Shown here piece by piece: positions 1 to 13,450 of a stretch of DNA of 64,000 nt. The notes beneath the pieces are model-generated. The model was not told where the DNA came from, ran no database searches, and was given only the letters and a program-made list of their open reading frames with translations. The stretch comes from Mangifera indica (Eukaryota > Streptophyta > Magnoliopsida > Sapindales > Anacardiaceae), in NCBI RefSeq assembly GCF_011075055.1, contig NC_058140.1:8428988-8492987 (forward strand). The letters are read 5' to 3'. Numbering within the stretch: the first letter of the stretch is position 1; every line of letters starts with the position of its first letter. Both the position numbers and the translations under genes were made by a program.

Positions 1-3000
1 TAAACAAGATTGATGTTTCCGAATGACTTCATGTTATATTGGAAAGATACAGTTAAAAACACTAAATACTCTACCGTTGTTAATGATACAAATGAATTTA
101 GGTTCTTACTGCAATGAAAAACTCAGAATCAATACTCCAAAAATTCTAGTTAATTCAATAAACCCAAAAAAAGATCACAAAAATTAAGCTTTGCCACCAG
201 AAGATCTTCCCCGAGTTTATCTTCGTATTTAAATGGCCTTTTTATTTTGCTGAATGCACACAAAAATTCCGAAATTTTGGAACCGATTTCCTAAATTTTT
301 GTGAGAACTATCATAGTGTTACAATGTCAAACAAGTGGGAATGGGAGTAGAGCTAAAAATTTTTAAAAACACTCGTTAACCCAATAGGAAAAAAATTGAG
401 TTTTTTTTATATGAAATTTATTTTAGGATAACTAGATATGACTTAAATTAAATTAGGTAGTATTAAGGTTAACACAAAAGTAACCTGAACAACTTAAATG
501 TTTAAGGAAAAATTACTTCAGTAGAATTTATTACTCAAACGTTTAAATTATAAAAAATGTTAAAAAACAATATTAACAGCTATTAAAATCTTTACGAATT
601 TTATTTATTATTCGGTAGTAAAAATGTGAAACTGAAACAATAAAAACACTAAAAAAAAGTGAAAGCAAGAGACAATTTTAGGTCAATTCGGATTGTGTCG
701 GGTCAACCTAAACATTAAAATATTGGGTTAGAGATGAAAATTTTTTATACAATTTTAATTTGGGTTGGATTAGAGTTAAAAGTTTTTGCCTTAAAATTTG
801 AATTAATACAACACAAATATGATTAAATGACATGAACCATTAAGTCTAAATGAGAGAGACAACAATATATGGAAACCAAAGGAAATAGTTTCCTTTTATA
901 GTTGGTTGACCTTAGATTATCCACATGACATGAGTTCATAACTCAAGTTTAGTCATTCTTGTTCAAAGATCATCATTTTACTAAATGGTCTTAGGTACAC
1001 AACTTAAAAAAAATCAAGGTACACAAGTTAGAGTTTGAGCTATGATTTTTGCATTTGTTTTTTATTCCAATATTAATAAAAGGTTGCTGGGGGACCTGTA
1101 TGGATTTTGTACTAGGAATTTGATGAAACCAACTTGGAATATAAATTTAGAATGAGAAACAATAACAAAGGAGTAATAGACAAAAAACTGCGAGATCAAA
1201 CCTTCAATTGATTATGAAGGAAATATTCAAGGACAAAGTCTAGAAAGATTTTATTGAGACCATAAGAGAATTACAAGAAGATTACAAGAGCACAATGGAC
1301 ACTTTCTCGCACAAGTGAGAAAACACGCTTTGGGAGAATACAAGAGAAAGGAAATGCTTGGGTTTGGATTGTGATGGTGGGATAGATGTGGAGAAATAAA
1401 CCATAGTATTTGTAAGCATGCGTGGCCTCCAAATCAATAGACATTATAATATATTATCAGATTGTTAAGGTAAAAAATTATAACCATTAAATGCTTTTAA
1501 TAATTTTGTCAACCCTCTTGCCTCTCCTAAATTACTAGCCACCAAAATTTTCTACCCAAGTTGATTACCATACTACTTGTTTCTACCATTCGTTTTTTCT
1601 TTTTTCTTTTTATTTTTTGGTCAAAGTTTGTTATCCAATAAGTTAACTCACAAGCTTATAAAATTTCCTGCCTAAGTTTTTATGCAAGCCATGTGAAAAT
1701 GGCTTCACATTTCAACGTTTACAAGCTCCAATGAAACGACATTAATAATTTTTTAATTTTTAGAGGCCTTATCATCAAGTTTGGCCCATACCACTCAATT
1801 GTCGAATTAAAGAAAGTGCTTTTGGATTAAGAACTCAATTACGAATAAAGTCGATTAATTTAATCTCAAATTATATTAACATTAAACTTTATTCATATGA
1901 AAATTAACTAACATATGTACCTTTATAAAAAAAACCAATAACTTAAGCCAAGATAAATTACCCTTTTACCTCTCCAGTTGCATCTTGCCCTTATGTTCTT
2001 CATCTAATGGGATTAAGATTATCACAGATAATAATTTTATTAATTTACTCTTTGACTTAATGAATTTAATCATTAAGTACTTGACAAAGTTTCATCATCA
2101 TCCAAGTCTCTAAATTAACGTTTAATTCAGGTGTTTTTTTTTTTTTTCTCACAACAAATAAAATATTATTATAAAAATAAATAATTTAAAAAATTATTAA
2201 ATATAAATTACTATTATGTTTGATAATAATAGGTAATTAAAAATAATTATTATATTTTGTTAGAAGTAATAAAAGAATAATAAGATATTATTTTTCTTAA
2301 ATATTATAATTATTTTAGGATATTTTTCATATTTTGTATTATATTAATTAAAAATAAGAGTATTTTTATCCTAAAAAACTAATAAGGTAATAATTGTAAT
2401 AAAATTAAGATTATTTTAATAATTTTTAAGACTTAAAATAAAAATAATAATCATATTATCTCTCATATTATCTATTACATTGTTATTGGTAATATGAGAT
2501 TACTGAAATCTTTTTTTACTTAACAAACCAAATAAAGTAATGTCAATAATAAAAAATAAATTATTAGAGCAATATTTTAAATTGTTTACATGTTCTTATG
2601 CAAAGTAATTATTATTCAAAAGTCTTTGATGTAAATCTTATTCACATCATTGGCTTTTGTGTTATCTCATTTAACATTTTAAAACTTCAAAATGTTATAT
2701 TTCTATTCATGGAACAATTTCACATGAAATAACTTTATTACTCTCAGACAGTGCTAGTCATCCTTGAATAATCAATTTTCTCTTTTTTTTTTTTTAATAA
2801 GTAATTTTCTCTTTTTTGCTCTCTCTAATTACTCAGGTTTTTGTGTAAGACCTTTTAGGTTTGTTGTAGTCTAATCATGAGCTCAAAATGACTCCTCGAA
2901 AAATATGTCTTGAAACTCATCAACATTAGTAAATATCTTGCAACAGTGCATACTCGCAAAACCATAATGAAGACAAACTTTATGGAACCTTTTTCCCAAT

Positions 3001-3768
3001 CATACATGTTGTGAAGTAAAATCTTTTTGTAGTTGAATTCCAATTGAGAACAGGCTCATGATATGTCAAAACTCTAGTCTTAATCATTTATCAAATTGTC
3101 GATCCATATATTTGAAACATGTTACCACAAACAATTTTTTATGTAATTTTCTTTATATATAGGCAAAGATTTGTATTTCTAATACTTATCAACATTCATT
3201 TAGGAACTCAAAATTAAATTATTTCAAGTCAACGGATTACTTCTTGACTATCATTTGTTTCCGCACATGAACAATGCATGACCTATCTATCTTTTGTACA
3301 TGACATGAATAGTCTCGTACTTATATATCATATGAAACAAATGTATGCATATCGAATCCAATTGTGACATCTCAATTTAAGGATCAATGATACACTAATA
3401 TAATCCTACTACGAATCATTGGCTATATTTTAAACGTTCATGTGATTCATCGTAATTGGTCATATTTGAAAAATAATTAACTGTTAATTCACACTATTGT
3501 CCTAATGATATTACTTTCATAATCACCTACACTAATATCTCCTTATGATAGTCCATAGAGGTGTTCAACATGTCTACTATGCGTTCTCATTGCTCAATTG
3601 ACATCACAAACGTATTTAATGATTTGATCTTTCAAAGATCTATATCATCCAAACAATTCAATACATATAATATATTTAAAAAATAAATAAATAAAATGAA
3701 GGTGAATACACATGTGAAAAAAAATAACACTTCTTTTATTAATATAAATTATTTATACAAAATGAAAT
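1..3768. other. gene-free AT-rich intergenic DNA
   Basis: No reading frame with protein-like composition and no recognisable transposon motif was seen on either strand. The stretch is strongly AT-rich, with long A/T homopolymer runs (for example around 2130-2150 and 2780-2795). The short frame at 2855-3043 on the minus strand has no family features and is best taken as chance. It may hold old, unrecognisable repeat DNA. Confidence 0.6.
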
Positions 3769-4679
3769 TGTAACATCTCTCCTCAGACATATTACCCACC
3801 GGAGAAGAAATGTTATGAATTAATATTCAAAGCATCTATTATTTATTTTTTTTAAAACTACTTGGAACTCAACTCATTATTGAAAGTATTTAGAAATTAT
3901 TTTAAGAAAATTGAAAATCTGGAAGCGAACAAAAGATGTATATATCTCATATGAAAGTATCTGAAAACATGGAGTAATCATATACAACTATATAATCATC
4001 TCAAAAAGGTCAAAAGTCAACAAGAACAACCAGAGATAACCTACTTCAGTCGGATCTATCTTCGCTAACCTGACCTTGCCTCGTAGTTACCTCGATCACT
4101 TGTACCTGTAATCATAAAAGAAAAGGAAGTGATAAATAAGAACACTCAGTAAGGGGAAAGAATTAAGTAAACTATCTTCTTTCCTATTCTAACTCACTCT
4201 CTGGACTCAACCTCTCATCTTAACCTCCATAAGAAATCGAGAGGATACTCTAGTTCATTCTTTACTATTTGGGTCATACTTTGTCCCATCTGGTGTCTAT
4301 TTGATGTTTTTTGGAAGCTGACTATAGGGATTTGACACTTTTCTAAGCTCAAGCTCTATTTCTTTCTCTCACTACACCATTTTTTAATCTGAATTGAGCT
4401 CTACTACGAGCAGACCCTACTAAGGGTCTATGTCCTGCTACGGATGTGTCCTACTACAAACGTGTCTTACTGCGAGCAGTGTAGTGTAAAGTTCCCCCTT
4501 ATAGTTCATAGCATGCATACGTGCCTTATATCTTACTAATCTTGCTTCCATCTAAATCTATTCATAACTCACCAAACCCTAAATGTTGAGCCCCAAATTC
4601 CTTTTCTTGCTTTTTTTTCTTTTCTTTTTCTCTCATTTCTTTCCTTTCCTTTCTTTCTTTCTTCTTTTCCTTTTTCTCC

Positions 4680-5235
4680 TCCTTTTCTTTTTTTCCAAAA
4701 ACTGGAAAATACTGTTCATGTGGTAGGGTAGCCTTCTTTTTCATACAATTTAACAGTCCCAACAGTCTCTACTTTATACAAGCTATATATCGTTGAAAAG
4801 AAAATTCAAAGAGCTTTCCAACAAGCTATAATAGCACTCATAATTCATTAGATAAGTTAGTCAAAATGTGAGATGAAATTAGTGGTAAAAAATTATCTTC
4901 ACTATTTATTTAGTAAAGCAATTCTTGTAGTTCATACAATATTTAACAGTACAAATGATTTCTAATGCATATAAGTTATATATCATTGGAAACATGATTC
5001 AAATAGCTTTCCAAAAAGCTATAATAGCACTCATGATTCATCAGATAAAGTAGCCAAAACGTGAGATGAATTCAATGGCAAAAAATTGTCTTCACTGTTT
5101 ATTTGGTAAGACAAGTTTTTTGCTCATGCCATTTAATAGTCCAAACGGTCTCTAATTCATACAAGTTATAGATCATTGAAAAGAGAATTCAAAGAGCTTT
5201 CTAACAAGTTATAATAGCACTCATAATTCATTAGA
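4680..5235 (-). repeat. three ~190-bp subrepeats inside element A copy 1
   Basis: The phrase ACTCAT(A/G)ATTCAT recurs at about 4837, 5029 and 5219, a spacing of 192 and 190 bp. Each time it is followed leftwards by the same motifs (AGCTATAATAGC, GAGCTTTCCAACAAGC-like and ATATATCATTGAAAA-like). The same three-unit arrangement, in reverse complement and with the same spacing, is found in copy 2. Confidence 0.8.
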
Positions 5236-5810
5236 TAAGATAGTCAAAACGTGGGACGAAATCAGTGGTGAAACTATAAATATTATCCAACTCTCTACTA
5301 TCAACAAAATCACACACATAAATACCCCAAATGGAAAAATAACATTTCTCAACTTCAAAATCATCATTTATAACATAGATCCAAGGAACCAAAAGCCTAA
5401 AACATGTAACATATCAAGGATGATACCCCTTACCTTGTTTCAAGCCAATCTTTACAAGTTGGCTTCCTCTTCCTTGTCTTGCTTCCTTTATCACCAAAAT
5501 CACCTTAAATCAACACCAAAACACACTAACCTATTCATATAACATGTATTAGATATATATATAATCATAGGTAAAGGGAAAGGAAAGAGATCTTTTGGTT
5601 ACCAAGGCTTCTAAAGTGCTTCTTTGTTTCCTTTTCTTATTTTGTCTTCCAAAACCCCTTCAATTCCTTCATTTATCTTCACAAAACAAAGAAAAATATC
5701 ATGAGAAATGGTGGCTGCTGGAATGGACAGGAAGATGATGGAAAAGCCTTGAAGTTTCTTTGTTTTGTCTTTTTTCCTTTTATATACATCTTTATCTCTT
5801 TTTCTTTTTG

Positions 5811-5814
<4 letters not shown>

Positions 5815-5865
<51 letters not shown>
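5815..5865. repeat. (TA)n microsatellite
   Basis: An uninterrupted run of about 25 TA units lies near the right end of element A copy 1. The Ile-Tyr-rich frame over it is an artefact of the repeat. Confidence 0.95.
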
Positions 5866-5868
<3 letters not shown>

Positions 5869-5937
5869 AAATTGAAAATATCTCAAAACATGATCAAAAG
5901 ACATAAATACCCCTGAAACGTATCTAAGGGTGTTACA

Positions 5938-8258
5938 GAAAATACAAACTTACAAATCTCTTTATTAAATTGTGTTTAATTATTTTTAGTTGTTGTCTTT
6001 TAATTATTTATTACTTGTTAGCGAAAGTAGATACTTGAACTCATCTGCTAACTCCTTGGGTGTAACACATATTTTCAAATGCCCCTTAGAAAAGATATGG
6101 ACCTAAAGAGACGTGTCAACCTCAAACTTCTTTCTAATTACATTATAATTTAAACATTATATTAATCATTCAATATTAGATGTGTGAAAAAAGGTGTTAA
6201 AACATAACTCTACTTAAATATGCCATCCATCATAAACTCATAATTTCGATACAAAGTGTTTGAAATATATAAACCAAAATTGAAAGTGCATAATAAATAT
6301 CAAAGTCCCAAATTGTCAAAATAAATATAAAATTCATTAAATGGAAAAGATGACTATGCCCTTCAAACTCATGTAATCTTTTGAGTTAAACCATCGAATC
6401 CCCCACATGTTCCGCTACTCATCTCACCTACCTATAAAACTACAGTAAGGAGCATGAGTAAAAAACACTTAGTAAATAATTGACCTTTTGACACCTTGCA
6501 CACAAAACTAGTGTTCCAACTTTAAGTCACAACATGGTTATTCTTATATACTTTTCGACATCCTTCTACGCTTTTTCATTTTCATTATGACGCCCTTGTG
6601 CCCCATATTCATAAGTGATGTCATCCTAGATGAATATTGCCTAAGCCGAATTTGGTATCCCCAATGCCCTGTGAAAGTATATTACATCTCATATGTTTAC
6701 TATCTAAGTGCACCTCATAAATCGTTGGTCGGGTTTTGGGCTAACTAATGTTGATATCCTGATCACAAAAGGAATATAATTATAGTCCCTTTCTTACCTC
6801 GTACATATAGCTATGGTACTGCTAACTAAATTATCATCTTTTGATGGCCCATATCACGTGTACGTATGTGATGCATCTCACTTACCACATGAGAAACTAA
6901 CTAGTGCCACTTTTCTTTACCATATATAGCTAAACTGAAATGAGTAGCTAATACATATTGGCATCGAGTTCATGATACATCTCATAGGTTTCAAGCTCTC
7001 ATAGCCCTATTGCTTTCACATGTAATGCCATTTTTACACACAACTAGTAGTTATTTTGATATAATCATTATTCTTAACTTTCCTCAATTTGACTTGAATC
7101 CACTTTAATTAGGGTTTGTTTTTGTCTTCCACATAGTCAAACATGTTCATTTAGTTAGCTAGCTGATTTTTCCTTAAAAGGTTTTTCTAACCTTATCCCC
7201 AATACAACACATAGCATAGAGGTAAAATTAGTCACCAAAACTACTATAAAAAACCACATGCCATAGCATAGAGGAAATGTTAATATAAAACTCTTTCGTA
7301 CTAGTCTTTTATCGACCATAAGAACTTGTAACAAAATCAACAATAATTTATGGAGACCCACAAATTTTCATAGATAATTTTGTAAAGGAAAATGTTTTAT
7401 TTTATTTGCCCCCATCTAACTATCTCTATAAAAAAGATGAGTTTTTTTATTAATAACACAACCCTCTAGTTGGTCGAGTCACTCCATTATAAGACCCCTT
7501 TCACCAGGCTATGGAAATGTTTACATAACACTAGATAACCTTAATTGATGAAGACTCGAGAGATAAAGACTCCATTATAAGAGGTTATACGACTAGGAGT
7601 TCGATAGTTGTCTTTTCTACTATCAGGGACTTAACTATTAGGGGCACAAATGTTATGGGCTTGAGAGATGATATAGAGGATAAAAATATCGGTTGGACAT
7701 CTAACATACCCATGTACTCAATAATGGCTACATAAGTCTTCATCTTTTCTTAGCTAAAGATACTACTAATTGGAAATAACTATTACCTTGCTCATTGTTA
7801 TCATATTGGTTAAAACTTTCATACCAAAATATATCTACAATAAAATAACTTATATTTAACTAACAATAACTAAGATCAAAGATTCTTTCCCTACATCTCT
7901 AACAAAAATTACTCTAACATCTTCCAAACCTAGGATGTCTCTCGTCTTCCAACTTAGCATGTGCGGTCTTGCTGAAAATGACATGAGGTTAGCCTAACTC
8001 TTTAAGGTGTTGAGTGTCTCGTATATTCAAACTATAATAACAATTTAAAGGTATTATTCACAACTTATTAGCATATTATTTAATAATTAATAGGATTAGA
8101 TGACATATTTATCAAGAAAGATAAGGGCCACCATACTCGTACTCTCCACAAATATGAATCAAATCTATATACATGATTTGTTAACTGAAGTATCACCTTG
8201 AGAAAGGTATTATGTTCCCCCATGCATTCTCTCAAACACATGCATTATGTCAACTACA
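5938..8258. other. spacer between inverted element A copies
   Basis: No gene was recognised. The left part (about 6430-7060) belongs to a second repeat family, listed separately. The right part (7061-8258) has no recognisable coding or transposon motif. The short frame at 7155-7361 on the minus strand has no family features. Confidence 0.6.
6430..7060 (-). repeat. repeat family B, copy 1
   Basis: The reverse complement matches 10824-11640 with moderate divergence. Shared phrases include AAACCTATGAGA, a TACATGATACATCT-like phrase, ACTAACTA and the GTCAAAAGGTC-like segment. No coding capacity was seen. It sits 0.5 kb beyond element A copy 1, whereas copy 2 of B directly abuts element A copy 2, so the A/B order differs between the two loci. 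The limits are estimated by eye. Confidence 0.55.
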
Positions 8259-10823
8259 TGTAACACTCATAGGTATGTCCAAGGGTATTTTAATCTTTTT
8301 TTTTATAATTTGAGTAATTGGATTAAATAGAGTTGATTGAATGAGTGGATGGATGTTCATCACAAGTATGGATGCCTGTTTGTGCCTTGAGAAAGGTAGA
8401 ATAGTCTTTTTCACATCAAGCTCATGAAAATTGGCTAAGTAAAAGGATGAATAGTCATTCATGGATAAGGGGATGCCTGTTCAATCATTTATCAAATTTG
8501 AAATTAGATAAGAACCAATTTTGTAATGATTTTAGAAATTGTCATTAACTGATAACCAAAGAAATGATTGTCAGTAAAGGAGGGATGACCATTCATGCAA
8601 TTTTAGTTGCAATATATATATAAAAGCCAAAACCAAATATGTATGTATATATATAAAGGGATAAAAAACAAAATTTATACTTTTCTCATCTTCTTCTCTC
8701 GTCCTTTCTAGAAACTCAATCTTCTTCATGCTTTTACTTTGTTTTTTAAGAAAATGGGATGATTTGAAGGGGTTTTGGAAGACAAGGAAAGAAAAGGAAA
8801 TGAAGCACTTTAAAGGCCTTGGTAACCAAAAGATCATTTTCTTTTCCTTTTACTTATGCTTATATATATATTGGAGCATGTTATATGAATATGTTAGTGT
8901 GTTTTGGTAGTGATTTAAAGTGGTTTTTGGTGAGGAAATAAGTAAGGCAAAGAGGAGGGAGCAAGTTTCCAAGTGTTGGCTTTAAAGCAAGGTAAGTGGA
9001 ATCATTCTTGGTCTCCCCTAAGTTTGCTAAATAAACTATATGTTTCATGTTTTATGTTTTTGGTTTCGTTGCTCTATGTTATAAATGATGATTTTGAGGT
9101 TGAAAAATGTTGTGTTGCCATTTGGGGTATCTATGTGTGTGATTTTGGTTCACGGCAGAGAGTTGAAAAATATTTATAATTTTACCATTGATTTTGTCCC
9201 ACCTCTTAACTATCTAATCTGATGAATCATGAATGATGTTTAACTCGTTGGAAAGCTTTTTAAATCCTTTTTTCAATGATATATAGTTTACATGATTTGG
9301 AGACTGTTTGGGTTGTTAATTTGCTTGAACAAAAAGACTGTTTTATCAAATAAATAATAATTACAATTTTTGGAAAGAAAGAGAGAAAGCTTATTTTGAC
9401 TACTTCATCTACTGAATCATGAGTACTGCTATAGTTCGTTAGAAAACTCTTTAAATTCTCCTATCAATGATATATAGTTTGTATAATTTAGAGACCATTT
9501 GGGCTATTAAATTGCATGAACAAAAATATTGCTCTACTAAATAAATAGTAATTATAGTTTTTGGAAAGAAAAAGAGGAAAGCTTATTTTGACTATCTTAT
9601 TTGATGAATCATGAATGTTGTTATAACTCGTTGGAAAGCTCTTTAAATCCTATTTTCAATGATATATAGTTTATATGATTTAAAGACTATTTAGACCGTT
9701 AAATTGCTTGAACGAAAAAATTGCCCTACCAATAAACAGTAATTATAGTTTTTGGAAAGAAAGAAAGAAAGGGAAAAGAGAAAGAAAAGAAAGAAAGGAA
9801 AGCAAAGAAAGGAAGAAAAAAGAAAAGAAAAAGAAAAGAAAGGCAATAAAGAAAGGAAATTTAGGGCTCAAGATTCAGGGGTTATCCCAAGAGTATGGTT
9901 TGGTAGGTTATGGATACTCAATAGTAACCAGCGTGCTTAAAGAGAAAGAAAGAGCTTGGGCACAAGTTTTAGTTTTAATGGAAACAAAACTAATAAGAGA
10001 TAATGCATGCATGCTATGAACTGTAAGGGAGCATTTTATTCTACGCCGCTAGTAGTAGGGCACGTCCACAATAGGCCACCTCTATAGTAGGACGTAAACC
10101 CACATTAGGGTCTACTCACAATAGAGCATGCTCATAATAGAACATAGTTCAGATTCTGAGATGGTGTAGTGAGAAAAAGAAAGACAACTTGAGCCTAGAA
10201 AAGTATTAAATCCCTATAGTTAGCTTCCAGAAAGTATCAAATAGACACCAAATAGGATAAAGTGTAACCCAAATAGTAAAATTTAAGTCAAATTATTCCT
10301 TTGATTCCTTAACGAGGTTATTACGTGAGATTGAGTCTCGTAAGTGATAAAGAACGAGAAGAGAGATAATTTACTTATTTCTTTCCCTTTCACTAAGTGT
10401 TCTTATCCCTCACTTCCTCTTTTCCTTTCATGATTGCAAGTATAAGTGATCAGGGTCACTGTGAGCCAAAGTCGAGTCAGCGAGGATAGATCCGAGCTAG
10501 AGTAGTTTATCTATGTTTTATGTTACATGCGTATGGCCATATGATATTGTTGACTTTTGGTCTTCTTTAGGTATAGTTTTCAAATAGTTATACAGCTGTA
10601 TCTAAGGATATATACATGATTACTCTATGTGGTCAGATGCTTTCAGATGAGTTTTTATATGTGATATACACATCTTTTGTTCGTTTCTAGATTTTCAGTT
10701 TTCACAGAACAATTTCTGAACTCTTTTATTGATAAGTTTATTTTGAAGTTTTTTTACACTTTTAAATATTAATTAGTAACATTTTTCCTCTAGAAGATAA
10801 TACTTTTGGAGAGAGATGTTACA
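8259..10823 (+). mobile_element. LTR-like element A, copy 2 (probable solo LTR)
   Basis: It begins TGTAACACTCATAGG and ends GGAGAGAGATGTTACA. This is the plus-orientation counterpart of 3769-5937, about 2.6 kb long. It carries the same three ~190-bp internal units and the same purine-rich tract, which creates spurious Lys/Arg/Glu-rich frames at 9708-10019. The frames at 8571-8910 on both strands are also inside the repeat and are not genes. No obvious target duplication flanks it (CTACA on the left, TTGAT on the right). Its 3' end resembles plant Gypsy LTR ends. Family assignment is inferred. Confidence 0.6.
9221..9775 (+). repeat. three ~190-bp subrepeats inside element A copy 2
   Basis: Units start at about 9221, 9411 and 9603 (spacing 190 and 192 bp). 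Each has (G)ATGAATCATGA, then TCGTTGGAAAGCT-like, then CAATGATATATAGTTT, then AAATTGCTTGAAC-like, then TAGTTTTTGGAAAGAAA-like. The third unit runs into the GA-rich tract. Confidence 0.85.
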
Positions 10824-11640
10824 TTGATAGTCATAAGTTGTGTACAAAAATAGCACGATATGTGAAATCTATAAGGTTATACTAAAGATAGAAACCTATG
10901 AGAAACATCATGCACGTGGTGCCACCGTGTATTAGCCACTCATTTTTAGCTCAGGTGTGCATGGTAAAAGATAGTGACATTAGTTAGTTCCTCACATGGT
11001 TAGCAAGATGTATCATGTACGTGCTCATGGTAAGGGTCATCTAAGGATGGTAATCTAATTAGCAATTCTGCAGTTATGCATATATGGTAAAGAGGGGATT
11101 GTGATTAGTGTCCTCATTTGACTAGGCTATCATAGTTAGTTAATCGATAGTTTGGTCAGCATATGCATGAGGCACATTGACAATAGATATATGAGATGTT
11201 GATTGTTCTTATGAGAGCTTCAAATATGTTGAGTTCAACTTAGGTCTTAGTCATCTAAGATGACGTTGCCTACGTGTTTAGGGCACAAGGATGTCAAAAA
11301 GAGATGAATAGTCATAGAAGAATGTCAAAAAACATCTGAGTAACCATGTAGTGACTTAGTGATGGAATATGATAGTTTATGAGTTATGATGTGTGCAAAG
11401 TCTCAAAAGGTCACCTACTTACTTAGTGTTTTCACTCACGTATGTCTTTTTACAATTTTACTAGTAGAGGTGAGTAATCAGGCATGCGAGGGAGCCAATG
11501 GTCTAACTAAGGTCATTGCATGAAATTGAGGGACATTTTAGTCATTTCTAGATTTATCTGAGTTTTCATTTTACGATGTATTTGAGATTTTATACTCTTT
11601 GTGCACATTTGATACTAAAATTGTATAAGACACTTGTGTT
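10824..11640 (+). repeat. repeat family B, copy 2
   Basis: It starts immediately after the TGTTACA end of element A copy 2 and matches the reverse complement of about 6430-7060. No protein-like frame is visible. It may be internal sequence of the same LTR element or an independent repeat into which element A inserted. Confidence 0.5.
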
Positions 11641-13430
11641 TATTTTGGATTGAGATATTATTGTATATGTATTTGAAGTATCTTTAGTTTACATCCTTTT
11701 GCATGCATTTTAAGTAAATGTTAGAATGAATGCTCTATTTTTCGCTACATTTAGTCAAAAGTTCAATTGGTACATGTCTCTCTAGATCATGTTTCATCTA
11801 AGGGTATGTATCTAGTGAAGGATATTAGATAACAAAGGTCTTGTTGGCTAAGTATTGCTCTCTAATCTTATGGGCAACTAAAAAGGGAAGATATTGTTGT
11901 ATATTTGAATGCCTACTAAATCTTAGCCCATCATAAGGATGAACTCATATGGATTGAACTAGATATCAACCCCATTAATCTTAAACCATAACTTCTCACC
12001 CAAGTTTTCCCTCATCACCTCTCGAAGTATAAAAGACTGTACCAACACTTTGGTGAATTAAAAATCATGTAACTGAAAACACTTTCTAGAACATGTTTGA
12101 AAAACTTCCTTTTATCTCTGTCAATGAACTTCTAATACTAGCCATCACATCTTGAAGTAGCCCTCATAAGAAGATCTATATCACCAAAAGCTATGTCTTT
12201 CTATCTTTTATGTCTTAAAGCAATATTTTGCAAGAAAATAAAAAGGTCGATTTTCATAATGCATCCTTTATTCAAAAAAATGAAAAAATTTTGAAAACTA
12301 CATGTAAAAAAACTAAACAAAAAAATCAATTATCCCCAAAATAGAAAATATCATAAAAACCTTAAAATTAGAAAATTAAAAAAAAAAAAAACCCACCACT
12401 CATGTTGCATATATCGAATAAAACACGTGTAATAGAAAACAAAAAAAAACCCCACCACATGTGACCCATATAGTGGATTTCATATCACCCCCGCATGGTG
12501 AAAAATAACCAAAAACCCCTTACTACATGGGTTATATATACCATTTTCATTTCAAATACCCCATTGTATGGTCAAAAATATCATAAAACCCTTATCACAC
12601 GAGTCATGCATGATTGAAAAATATAAACAAAAAAATAACTCTTCTTCAATGTCAACCATCACATGTGATTCATATGATGACTGTAATCACATTTGATGAT
12701 TGAAATCACCGTAAACCTATCATTTTCAAATCCGACTTCAACACCAATTGATTCTATGAGTATTCTAACACATGTTCATAGACAATTTTTCATTAAAATC
12801 GTAAAAGATTGAAAGCTATTTCACATAAAAATTCAACAGATAAATTTTGAGCTCTAAATCTATCAAATCTATTACAAAATGCTTATATCTAAATATTAGA
12901 AGCTATTTGAACATAGTAAAGAACATATACTAACATTTTTTACCTTTTTCGTTTTTTGGTCGAGAAATAAACTAAAATGTGTTATTTGTTTTAAGTGAAT
13001 AGTGCATAGGTGGTGATGTTAGTTATATGGGGTGAAAATACAAAATTTCAATTTTGGAAATGAATCTAAAATTTATTTATATATAAAAATTTTCTTCAAA
13101 GTATAAAATGTTGATCATATTTGTTTAACATCCAAAAACTTGACTAGTTTCAATTAAATACTTTGAATTTTTGTCATTTTAATTAATTTCTCCGGCTATT
13201 TATATGTCATTTGATTCCCATTTTGAAAATTTAAATTTTCTAAATTTGTGCAGGAGTCGACAATAGGGAATTATTATGATTCATATAAAAGAGTAATTTA
13301 GAGTTGATAAAGCAAGAAGAAATTTACATGTTTGTGAATGGTCCAATTTAACACTTTTAAAAACAAAAAACAAAAAAGATTAGAAAAGTTCCCAGGCGAT
13401 AAAAAGGGTAGCAATGAGGGCAAGTTAACA
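11641..13430. other. gene-free repeat-like intergenic DNA
   Basis: No gene was recognised. Around 12370-12720 there is a stretch of loosely repeated phrases (CCACCAC, ACATG(T/G)G, ATATCATAAAACCC), which suggests old repeat DNA. A TATAAAAGACTG phrase near 12030 could be an LTR promoter remnant, but no LTR pair is visible. Confidence 0.5.
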
Positions 13431-13450
13431 GTTGACAAAAAAGCGTTGAC
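13431..13450 (+). promoter_or_regulatory. paired W-box cores upstream of the PP2C gene
   Basis: GTTGAC occurs at 13431-13436 and again at 13445-13450, in the same orientation, about 0.6 kb before the likely TATA box. TTGAC is the WRKY-binding core. Function is inferred from motif and position only. Confidence 0.3.

Larger units (their letters stand above)
3769..5937 (-). mobile_element. LTR-like element A, copy 1 (probable solo LTR)
   Basis: The stretch begins TGTAACATCTCTCC and ends GGGTGTTACA, so it has the TG...CA ends and short inverted tips of an LTR. Its reverse complement matches 8259-10823 along nearly the whole length: the ends, the purine-rich tract, the region around 4480-4540 matching 10000-10035, and the triplicated core. 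Length is about 2.2 kb. There is no coding capacity; the Lys/Glu-rich frame at 4562-4762 is only the purine-rich tract. Plant Tekay/Del-type Gypsy LTRs are long and commonly start TGTAACACCC, so a solo LTR of that kind is the best guess. Flanking 5-mers (GAAAT and GAAAA) are similar but not identical, so a target duplication is only possible. A non-autonomous DNA element remains an alternative. Confidence 0.6.

Noticed and set aside
4562..4762. Lys/Glu-rich open frame, minus strand
   Set aside because: It is the purine-rich tract of element A copy 1 and has a counterpart at 9708-10019 in copy 2. Composition is pure low complexity.
5701..5916. Frame with long Ile-Tyr run
   Set aside because: Translation of a (TA)n microsatellite.
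8571..8910. Overlapping open frames on both strands
   Set aside because: Both lie inside element A copy 2; the matching region of copy 1 is not open in the same way.
9708..10019. Open frames rich in Lys, Arg and Glu, plus strand
   Set aside because: Same GA-rich tract of element A copy 2 read in two frames; no domain and no splice context.
3760..10830. Clean target-site duplications for the element A copies
   Set aside because: Copy 1 flanks GAAAT/GAAAA are only similar and copy 2 flanks CTACA/TTGAT do not match, so no firm duplication is claimed.
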